This document shows, one piece after another, positions 15,501 to 27,500 of a stretch of 64,000 nucleotides of DNA. This stretch comes from Bedellia somnulentella. Its lineage: Eukaryota > Arthropoda > Insecta > Lepidoptera > Bedelliidae. A program made the position numbers and the translations under genes. Every line of letters starts with the position of its first letter. Within the stretch, counting starts at the first letter, position 1. The DNA lies in NCBI GenBank assembly GCA_963576735.1, contig OY755187.1:310001-374000 (forward strand), written 5' to 3'. The notes beneath the pieces were generated by a model that saw only the letters and a list, made by a program, of their open reading frames with translations, was not told the DNA's origin and made no database searches.

Positions 15501-18500
15501 CCATATCAATACTAATATTAATAAATTTCTTCGCTTAATTCCGCTAAATACCTGCAGTCTTCATGCAACATGCACTGTGCACCGCCCTCCCACTTACAAG
15601 AAATCGCAAAGCAGACAATGCACCACACACACACACCGCAATGAACACCACAGGCAACCACAAACATGCGACGCGTTTCGACTCAACACGAGTCATTGTC
15701 GAGCAGTAGACAGTTCGGCAGCTGAACACCGAGTTGAGTCGGTCTTATGGATTTCCGCAAAGTAACGCCTGATTCAATCCAAAGTACCATATTTTATTTG
15801 TCACATAGATTGTTTTGGCAAACTCAACTCAAACATAGGTATTAATACTTCTGAACGTCACGTTTCGTCCCAAAATCCTATTAGATCCAGAGTTGAATAA
15901 GAGTTTTAGATTTTTACATGGGTTTTGGGCGATGCTTATGGAGACCTAGTATAAATGGTTCTATTTTATTCTATCTCCTCTATAATGCCTTCACAAATTT
16001 ATATTCTTAATTTCTGACTATCCCTCTTTTAGGATTTATAGCCGTGACTATAAATCTAAATATATCTCACCTGCAGTCTATCAGGATCCGCCAGCCCATC
16101 CATCAATCCCTCCACCTCACTCCTGGCCAGCCCGACCAACACCTCGACAGCCTTCGGATTGTTCCTCGAAGCGTTGTAAAGCACCTCCTCCATCACGACG
16201 TTGTTCACCACGACGGAGTGGGCAGACTCTAGCAATTTGGCTAGCAATGTGGAGTACAGTAGTGTTTCGTGTCTTGTGGAGGTCGGCAGCCATTTTAGCA
16301 CGTAGTTTGAGAGTTTTGATAGTCTGAAAAGAGAAATTTGGTTGTGAAATTGCTGGAATGGGAATGGTTATGGAAGTGTTGAAGAGGTAGTAATGCTTGT
16401 GAAAATCACATGATGTTAATTAAACTGTAATAAGAGTCCTTTTTTAGAGTCACGTGGTATGTGCAGGCCTAATGCGGCTTTGTTCTAATACACTGTCATG
16501 TGTAAACATAATCCCGTCTTGTGGATTTTCTCAAGATGTTTTCCTTCACCGATAATAAGCTAGATTAATAAATCACAAATATGGCTTTAGAAAAGATTAA
16601 TTGTTGTAGGTCTGATTCAGAACTTTAAATAAAGCATGCTTTACGCAGCGTTTTTGCACTTACTATGATGCCAAGTATTTTCTTATCAATACAGAAAATA
16701 ATATTTACTTGTAAAATTGAACTTTGGAGCTCCGGAGGTCTCCATAAACCGTCGGTCTCAGATAATATCACAATAGAAGCCGTTAGTCTGCCAACCCGCA
16801 CAAGTCCGACGCGGTGGACAATCGCTCAGGTCATTCTAGAGTAGGTAGGGACAAATATGGACTATATACTAGATAAAAGTTATACTTACAAATTAAAAAT
16901 CTCGTCCAACCCAACATCTTTAGTAACATTAGTTTCCAAAATCCTTAAAATATGATCAAACTTCGCTGCCACATTAGTCAACCCCACACTATTGTCCAGT
17001 CGTTGTAAAACCAGCCCTGTGACCTCGGCCACAGAGCTGGTATTCGCTTGTCGTGTGAAAGTGTTATGAATCCACTGCAGGCCGTAGATAGCTGTATCGG
17101 CGACGTTTCGGATCATCTTGTATATTTCCGTGTCTCCGTATATAGGTTTGAAGAGGTCTAATGCTTTTGTTATACTGAAAAAATATATAAAAATTAATTA
17201 CCATAATACGTATTTGACAAACAACAGCTTGATCAAATAGATAATGTGATAAGGCAAACATGCAAAGAGTGACGAATAAATGGGCATGTTTGAAAAGATT
17301 GATGAATGTAATTTAAGGTAGAGAGCAACCGAAAGCCTCCGCCTATGGGAACTAAAAGCGTGATAATATGTTTGTATGCAAACGATTAGATATATATAAA
17401 TACTAAAATTTAGCGAATACGTTAATTGTTAAAGTCACTCTTAACCCCTCAGTGGAACACCGTTAAAAAGTTTAAATTTCCGTTCCGTTAAAATTATTCA
17501 TCGTTCCTGGCGGTTACAATACAGCATGAAAAACAAGTCTTTATTACTATCATTAATAACGATTTAAGTGGCGCGCTCCGACAGAGGCGCCTGGGCGCCT
17601 CTCAACCGTTGACGGAATTTCATAATTATAAGCAGACGCGCCCGGGCGCCTCTCAACCGCTGAAGAGTTAAAACAAAGTTATTTAGATTAGAATGATAAA
17701 TTAATGATCCAAACTTATACGTTTAGTATAAAATTCAAACTCACAAAGAAATTGAAAGCATTGCCGTGATAACTTATTATTTAGATATAGATACTTTTTA
17801 AACCGAACCTAAGCTCCACTAGGTCAGCGTGGTTGACTATGGTAAACTCACCTCATCCAGTGTATTTACACTGGATGTGTTTGAGTTTTCAAGCCATTTG
17901 TTAGGGACATAAATAGGCCGTGTAGTGCCGGCTTAGAATGTCACCACTGCTTTCTCCCCTCGGGTGTCGTAAAAGGCGACTAAGGGTATGGGGCTTTTTA
18001 AAATAGATTTTGGGCGATGTGGTAGGAGACCCATCACTCTTTATTTTTTCTACCATCTTGTCCCCTATCAACTTCCAAATGTGACCGAGGAGTTTTTATG
18101 TCTAAGGCTCTAGCTACCCCTTTTTAGGGTTTATGGTCGTGAGGAAATGTATGTATAACTGCTGAAGTAAAATATGACTCACATAGACAAGTTATAGTAA
18201 CTGAATCCCTGTGAAGACATAGCAGTGAATGTGGTAACTAACTCCGGCGGCACATAGTGTTCGAGCCGAGCCACCCGGGTCACAGCCAGCAATGTATCGC
18301 TCAGCTCCGAGATTCTCGTGTCGCCGTTCAGCTTGTAATACATGTTGCCTAGCTGGAAACAAATATAAAAAAAAATGAGACAAGTACAAATTAAAAGTAT
18401 ATATTGAGGAATATCACTTAACATAAAAAAATAAAGAGAGAAAAAAATAGAGAGGATAGATGATAGAAAATTGGTAAAAGGGATCTATAGAGCTAGTGTG

Positions 18501-21500
18501 GATGGTAATGTTAGTAGAGGACGACCACGGAGAACACACTTGGACCAAATTGAGAGTGTGCTCAAAAAGACATGCGTCCGAAGTATGAAGAATAAAAGAG
18601 CATGCATGAAAATATTGATGGATGTAAACGAAGCTAGAGAGGTTTGTCAGGATCGTGCGAAGTGGCGATCAATAGTCTCTGCCTACCCCAATGGAAACTA
18701 ATGGCGTGAGTATATGTATGTATGTATGTATAAAAAAATAAGAACAAGAATTCAGTGTCTGAAACAACTTTTTGATTTTCGGATATTTTAATCGCGTGTT
18801 ATTACATTATTTTTAAAGCCCGACGTTTCGAAAACTTTTCAGTTATCATGGTCACGGGAAGACTGAGGTGTTATTTGTCATTATACAGTACTATAAAATT
18901 ATTAATACTAACTACCTTCACAAAATTTTAAGTTACATTTGCGTTAGATGTCAGTCAGTTGTTTCCATTATAATGTGCAATCGTGATAATCTTAGAAAAT
19001 ACTATAATTCAGTGTCTGTTTAGAATATCAATTATTCAATATCTTTTTTGGGCGTCGTAGGATGGGACTAATTTTAAGGTGGTACTGGTTTTGAATGACA
19101 ACTAGTATAGGTACTAAATTTTGTTGGCAATTTTATCGCAATTTTACTATGTTAACTTATCAAGTTAAATGAAAAAGACTTATGGAGAATGGGGGAGGAA
19201 AAGAAAACATATATGGAAAAGAAATGAGGGAATCGAGGAAGGGGTTCCAGAATTATATAAAAAAGCGACTTATAGTCTTTCTGCGGACCCCAATAGTAAA
19301 TAATGGCGTGATTTAAAACCAAAGTAATATCATTCAGATATGAAACATTGAAAAAAGTGATACAAGAATTTTCAACATAGGCAGGTTACTAATAAATAAA
19401 GGAAATAAAATGTTTGACACCAGCGGGGATCGAACCGACGACCTCCTGACGCAAGTTCGTGGGTTCGACCCCGCTGCTGTCGAAATTGTTTTCTTTTTTA
19501 TTTATTAGTAATTACTGTGTAATGTCGGCTTAGAATAACACTGACCCATTTCTTCCGGTGGGTGTACGTAAGAGGCGACTAACGGTATTGGGGCTTTTAA
19601 GGGATTTTTGGGCGATGCGGTTGGAGACCCATCACCAACAACGTTTATTCCACCATCTTTTCCCCACGCAACTACCAAAAGTGGCTGAGGAATTTCTGAT
19701 TCCCAAGCTCTGGCTCCCCCTCAAGGGATTCATAGCCGTGAGTATATGTATGTATGTATGTAGTAATAATCCCCACATGAGGTTTTGAGGAACAAAACAT
19801 TCTAATTATATCGGTAGGTTCATTAAAATTCTTACCATTTTAATATATCTACCAAAATCGACTTCCATCAAGATCTTCAGCAACAGGTCCTGTACCTCCT
19901 GTTTGGACATGGGGCAGATCTTGCTGACCAGCTCGTCGATGGATGTGGGGTTGCTCACCACCAGCATTGAGGATATGGTAGTTGCATTGCATATGTCTAG
20001 GCCGCCCGTTAATATCTGGAATATATGGATGAAATTTGGATGAGAGAAAGGAAGATATTAGTTATGTTTCTAAAGAGAATTGTAAAGTTATGAAATTTTC
20101 ACAGCAAAAAGAAAAAGAAACAGTAATTAAATAAAGAATAGAACGATTACGGATTTTTAATGTTGCTCTGTAGCTGTGTAGTGTCGGCTTAGAATAGCAC
20201 TACCCCATGTCTTCCGGTGGGTGGATGTAAGAGGCGACTAACGGTATTGGGGCATTTCAAGGGATTTTAGGGCGATGCGGTTGGAGACCCATCACCAACA
20301 ACCTTTATTTTTACCACCTTTTCCCCACGCAACTTCCAAAAGTGGCTGATGGATTTCTAATTCCTTAGCTCTGGCTACCCCTTCTAGGGATTTATTGCCG
20401 TGAGTATATGTATGTCTCAGCGGGGATCATCGACCTGCAACCTCCGGATCAAGAAGCTAGGCTATCCACTCGGCCACAAACTTCTTCATATGATATCACA
20501 TCTCATTTTTGACACCTGATGTTCAGTGCCCATGTTTTGCTTTGACAGTGCATTAACATAATAGAGGCAGGCCTATTGATTCGCGCGATTGACGTTAACA
20601 ATATATAAAAAACGTATTTCTAAAACCAATGAATATTCATTTTTAAGATTTTTTACTCCGTATAGCATTACCAAGCCCTAATTTACATAGATCACAATAA
20701 CAAACACTTTATTTGTCATACTGTCTATTTTACAGCCTATTTTAACACTTGTTCCAAGTGATAGGCGAAGACTGCAAACGACTTATAAATATATCTAGGG
20801 CCTGGATTCCTAACCTGGGGGAATTAAAACAGACATTTTATGGGGGTAACAAAGACCCTGATATAAAGATGTTTGTGTTTTTTTTTCATATTTTGTAAAT
20901 AATTTTGTATTTTTCTTCTTATGTGTAGAATAAGAATTTAGTTATTAAGTATTGTTGTTGTGCCCCAACGGGGTCTTGTTTGTCCTACACTATGATATGT
21001 TAAGATCTTACCTGTAAAACAAGAATGCAAATAAATGAATTGAATTGATTGGTTTGTTCTTTTTGGGAATATTTTGAAGGCAGGGTAAAATCTATTTGCA
21101 TATATCTCGTAGGAGTCACGATATTGAAAATGTTAGGAACAACTGATCTTGGACCATTATATGATGAACAAACCATATCACATTCCGTTCGATTTTCAAC
21201 AGTGATAGCTCAATGGGTAGAACACCGGTTATCCTGCTAACGACTAGTGTTCAAATCCCGGGTCGGGCCTACAACAATTTGTCTTTTCTAAAGACATATG
21301 TGTGGTTAATTTATCATGGTTATTAACGGTGAAGGAAAACATCGTGAGGAAACCCACATGGCTGAGTTGTACTTAGTCATGTGACAGTGTATTCGTACAA
21401 AACAGCGATAGGCCTGCCCCTTATCACGTGAGTACACTGTCCATGCAAAACGTGGGTACTCTTAACACAAGGTGACAAAGTCACGTGATGTTCAGAACTA

Positions 21501-24500
21501 TTAGTACCTTTGCGAACCCCTTTGGGGATATTTAGCGTGAATGTTCATGTTATGTTATGTTCTTACATTCTTAAAACTAATCTCAGCGTCCATGACATCG
21601 CTGGCAGCGTCGGCCGGCATGTGGACGACGCCCTGCAGCAGACTGGTCGACACCCTGCTCGGGTTCACGAATAGGTCTTTCACTCTCAGCCCGGTTTCTG
21701 AAATGTAATGCAATATTAAATATGGAGTGAGGCCATTTGGCTCCATTGGCATTAATATCCCCATGTATGTATTTTTCTCGGTTTTGTTTTTAGAATTATT
21801 GTTCATATACTACATTTTGAATCCTTTATTTTCTACATTTACATTTATTTTACAATCTTTTCCTCACTTAACTCCCAAAAATGGCTGAAGAAATTTTCTG
21901 ATTCTGAAGCTTTAGCTACCCCTTTCAGGGATTAATAGCCGTGAGTATATTTATGTATGTTATTTTTGTAAAAATGTGAAGCAAATTTTCAAAAAAAAAA
22001 CTGGCGGTCTTAGACCAATTAGAACGGGACACGCCTTCATTGAGATCTCAAAACATTTTTTTCTGCCAATTTTTGCGGGGGGGCAGGAAGACTACATACG
22101 CAAACACGCACACAGAAGTAAAAATAGTTTTCGTCTTTACACGCACTACAAGCATAAAAAAACAACAACACACTTATTTTCACACACATGCAGTCAAAAT
22201 TCCTGTACGCGACAAATAAACATTTAGAATTACATTACGAACACATAGAAAATAATAGGGCTACGGATCCTTAATAAATTTATCGACATCGATTAATTTG
22301 AATGAATGAGTGATTGGAAAGTCTTCTACTATGATTAAATTAAACAAAAAAAGGTATTATCGTTTATATGTATTTATTCCACATGTAGTTAAGTAAGGAA
22401 TAGGTAATGGGTAAGATTATTTAAAAAAAATAGAATCTTCAAGAAATAACTTTTCCGAAATAATTGTTGTGCATGTTTCAAAATTACGAAATATAGCGCG
22501 CATCTTTACTATACATACAATTACTTTAGAGCAGTGGTTTCTACTTACCTTTTTAATGTCACTACCCCTTTAAACAAGTATGGGAATTGAGTTTACCCAT
22601 AGCTAATTTATAATAATTGAACCACACAAATTCAAACGAAAATATGTTTGTTATCTAAGAAGCGGGGTTTCACCCACTGAGCTATCATGGCTAAGATATT
22701 TAAAAAAACAGATTTTGAGCTTTATTGGTTTTTAAAATGTATTAGTTTATTATAAATATGGCGAATACATTTACGCGGATCTGTTTTTTTTTGCAAGGTA
22801 ACCAAGTCTAGTATCGGAATATTTTTGAATAACAGCTCTTGATAACTCAGTTTTGTGACTGACAATATTGTCGGTATCATGGTTTTCCATATCAGGGAAC
22901 ATGTCTTTGCCGACAAAAATTAAAAATTTGGTAGAATAAATCATTCATTCACTCATTATAAAAAATTGTGTATCGATAGGTGCCACATCTCCATTACAAT
23001 TTGTTATGTACAAAGGGTTACCAATCATCGAGATTTTTCACATGTGCAAATAATTATTACCCTATTGACATAAATAAAATATAAAAACTTTTTGTTGTTA
23101 ATTAATCATCACTTCAAATAATTGAACAAGGTGAAATATTTTTAATGGAATAAAAGAACAAAAAATATTTATTGAATGACAAAAACTCCTAAATTTGTAG
23201 CAATATTATAGTAACTTTGAAGCAGTATACACAGCAATTCATTAACACACCTACATTCATATACTGAAGGTTTTAAATCCCATAATAAGGGTAGCCAGAG
23301 CTTCAAAATCTGAAATTTCTCAGCTACTTATGGAACTACCCTAGTGTAGGGGCTACCAATATTATCAATAATGTAAACACGGTTAAATGTTGCACTCAAC
23401 CTACTCTGTAAACTATATAAAACTGTAATTGTGCAATAAGAATTGAAATAAATTATTAAAATTGTTATTAAATTAAACTAAAACTTAAAACTAAATTGAG
23501 GAAAGACGGTAAAAATTAAGTATCGTTTTGGTGAAGTGTCACCAACCGCATCGCCCAACAACCAGTCAAAACGCCTCATAGCCTTAGTCGCCTCTTACGA
23601 ATACCTACGGCAAGAAAAGAGATATTCTAAACCGACACAACACGGCAAATTCATAAAGTAACGTATTTATAATAACGTATTTAAGTATTAATTTATCTGT
23701 CATTATCATGTTTTCTATTTTTGACAACCCTAATAGTTAGTCTCGTGGTGGGTAAATTAGTCTAAAATTAGTAGTGGGGGAGTGCGCTTTGAGTGATGTA
23801 ATTTAAAATGGCGGGAACTACAAAATGATTATTTAAAACATAAATCAATAGAAATGTTGGGGAAAATATGCATAAAAATTAAAAGAAATACCGTCTTTTT
23901 AAATTATGATGTGGTTGATTTATTTTTACAGCAATATACTGCACAAATAGGCATTTTTCCAAGCACTTTCCATCACCACGGACACGGTGAAATGATTTAA
24001 AAATGGCCGTTGAAATAGTTTTTATAAATGGACTAGATTCGGAATCATGTACCTTTGACAGAGGGGTAACGCCTTGTAAGGCGCGTCCCGTTCTAATTGG
24101 TCTGAGCTGGCGGTATATATACAAGATAATATTATTATTCTTGTCTCTTATTCTATCTATATAATCTATTTTTAAATAAAATAAAATAAATGAACAAAAA
24201 AAACTTACTGCTAATAGACAGAAACTGGGGCTCGTCCGCCGCCTTAGCCGCCGTAGCAAGGAGTTTCAGTGCGTCTGGCACTATGGCGGCGGTATCCAGA
24301 ACCGTTTGGTTGTACAGCAGCGGGGAGAACTGCCGCTTCAATTTTGTCAACCTGAAATTTATGAAACAGGATTAGTTGTATTTACGGATCATTATATTAC
24401 GGCACTTCTTAAAATAATCAACTAATTTAGTCTTATTATGAGGCGATAATCACTTCAAAATTACTCAATTAACAGAACTCACCATTTAGCGTTCGCTACA

Positions 24501-27500
24501 GAAACCATAAAAATTGAGAAACAAAACTACTCTTATGAGGTTGGGTTCAAGCGCGGGTACAGCCATATGGGTAAGATGGGCATACCGGCAACCCTAATCG
24601 ACCTAGGACCTTACAGCTGATAACATGATTATAAATTACGGTAAACATTATGTCCAAGAGATTTTTAAGTGCCTATGATCACTACCTTTTTTAAAGGTTG
24701 GATACGCCCGTCGTTGGGCTGCCACTAATCCTATTAATATTATAAATGTGAAAGTTTAGATGTTTGGATGTTTGTGTGTTTGAGACGAAAAGGCTTCTCA
24801 AGTACATAACGAATATGAATGAAATTTGGCAGAATGCTAGATAATGACCCAAATTATCAAATAGGATACTTTTTATGCCGGAAAAGTTTGACCAATAAAA
24901 TATTCATGCCTGATTGAACTCAGAGTACCGGAAAAAACGCCTAATGTTTTGTCATAAGCAAATTTGACAGTACGAAGTCTGTCGGGTCAGCTAGTCCTAA
25001 ATAAGTAGTCTCACCTAGCGTTCTCGTAGGTCGGTATCTCCTCATACTTGTCCATGGGAGAGCACTCGTTGTTGATATTGCAAATGAACGATTGTAGGAA
25101 CGTTATCATTCCCGCGCTCGGCAGCGCTCGGGCGGCGAAGTGGCCTGCAACACACAATTCAAATCATAACTATCACAATTAGCTCTCTATGTATGTAATG
25201 CTGATCGTAATGTTAGTAGAGGACAACATTTGCACCAAATAGCGAATGTGCTCAAAAAGGCAGGCGTCCGAAGTATGAAGAATAAAAGAGTATGTATGAG
25301 AAGATTGATGGATTTAAACGAAGCTAGAGAGGTTTGTCAGGATCGTACACAGTGAGGATCGATAGTCTCTGCCTACCCCAACGGGAACTAATGGCATGAG
25401 TATATGTATATATGTAATTGTCAAAATCATTTATTATAACCATCTTTTCCTAATCAACTTCCAAAAGTGGCTGAAGAATTTTTCATTCCAAAGCTCTGGC
25501 TACCCCGTTAAGGGATTTATAGCCGTGAGTATATGTATGCATGTATTTATGTAATTGTCATAACTGTGCTGTGTAGTGCCGGCTTAGAATGTCACTACCC
25601 CTTTCTACCCACGGATGTTGTTAGAGCGACTCAGTGTTGGAGACCCATCCAATGATAATTTATTCCTACTTTCACATGTGGCTGAGGAGTTTCTAGCTCT
25701 GGCTACCCCTTTTTGGGATTTATTGCCATGAGTATGCGTGTATATATAACTGTCACAAAGAATTGTGGCTGACTATGCAATTAAATGTGCAAATGAGACA
25801 GTGCACTTTACGTTCTTTCTTGCACTTGAACTGTTTATGCGTGTTTGAGTACTTATGTTATATGCGTATCTTTAGTACAAAACAACTAGTGGGTAACCCT
25901 GGCGCGACTACGACACGTCCAATAAAATGAGTTTATTTTGAAATTTTCCGACCAATCACAGCGCAGCTCTTTCGAATTTCTAGTGAATTTTTCTGATTGG
26001 CCGGTTTGAAAAAAATCCGACCAATCACAGCGCATCTCTGATCGACTAAAGTTTGCGCGCGCTTCTGACACTCAAGCAAAGTCTATGGGCCAAAATCGAA
26101 ACTTTGAAATTTCGTAACAATTAACTTAATCCATAATTTAATGTTTTTTGACATGAATTCCTCATGTGGGGATTATTACTCATAAATAAAAGATGTTATT
26201 CAGAGCAGAGTCAGTTGGCAGAGCGACGGGGGCGTATACCCGAAGGTCGCGGGTTCGAACCCCGCCAGTGTCGAAATTTTTCTTTCCTTTAATAACATCT
26301 TTTATTTATGAGTAACTTAATCCAGTTACATCAGATGTCTGAATTTTGTGCACACCACGGCCGCGAACTGTACAAAACGATACCTGAACCAAATTTCTAG
26401 CTTAACTCATCGCGTCACAGGCTTCCGGGCAAGAAAGAGGCTTACAGAAATAATAAATAAAAATATGAAAACTTATTTATGGCAATTTCGCTGCGAGTCT
26501 TTATGTCTAGCATAGTACATTTATGGCAATTTCGCTGCGAGTCTTTATGTCTAGCATAGTACATTTTTACGACACACTAGCGATTCAGCCTGACTTTACA
26601 CGAATATTAACACTTGAATTTACAAATCATAATAACATAACATAAACTTAAAATGTTAGTAATCATTTACAATACAATTTAACCCAAAGAAAAGTAAACA
26701 TAGAAACTTCTTATTTTATCAGCTAGTTATACATATACTCATGAGGCTATAAATCCCTAGAAGGGGTAGCCAGAGCTTCGGAATATACATTCTTCAGCTA
26801 CTTTAGAAAGTTGAGTGGGGTAAAGATTGTAAAGGTTTTTGGTGATGGGTCTCCAACCACATCGCCCAAAAATCACTTCAAAAGCCCCGATACCCTTAGC
26901 CGCCTCTAACGAACACCCACGGGAAGAAATGGGGTAGTGCTTTTCTAAGCCGACAGCACAAATACATATGTGTTAAAATTAATAACATAACAAACATAAC
27001 ATAAACATAAACGTTCACGCCGAATACCCCCGCAGGGGTTGGCAGAGGTATTAATACCTCTGCCAAGACGTGATTTTGTCACCTGGTGTTCAGAGTACCC
27101 ACGTTTTGCATGGACAGTGTACTCACGTGATAGGGGGCAGGCCTATCGCCGTTTTGTACGAATACACTGTCACATGACTAAGTACAACTCAGCCATGTGG
27201 GTTTCCGCACGATGTTTTCCTTCACCGTTAACAACCATGATAAATTAACCACACATATGTCTTTAGAGAAGACAAATTGGTGTAGGCCCGCGGGATTTGA
27301 ACATTAGTCGTTTGCACGTTAGCCGGTGTTCTACCCATTGAGCTATCACGTCGCGTTAATAATAAAATAGATAAAATAAATAACTTAAGCATTAAATGCG
27401 TTAGCACGATACAGGCTTTCAACCAAGGACATTTCAATCAAAATAAAATGGCACTGATTTAAAGAGGCAGTTGTATATATCGGTTTTGGTCAGTTAAAAA

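Noticed and set aside
15544..15765. His/Arg-rich and Cys-rich small proteins in the 15.5-kb repeat
   Set aside because: Both frames arise from a Penelope-like end repeat also present at 42 kb; no coding conservation visible.
23879..24259. 126-residue minus-strand frame overlapping exon 4
   Set aside because: Shifted-frame reading of exon 4 and its donor side; the spliced frame with exons 3 and 5 is the correct one.
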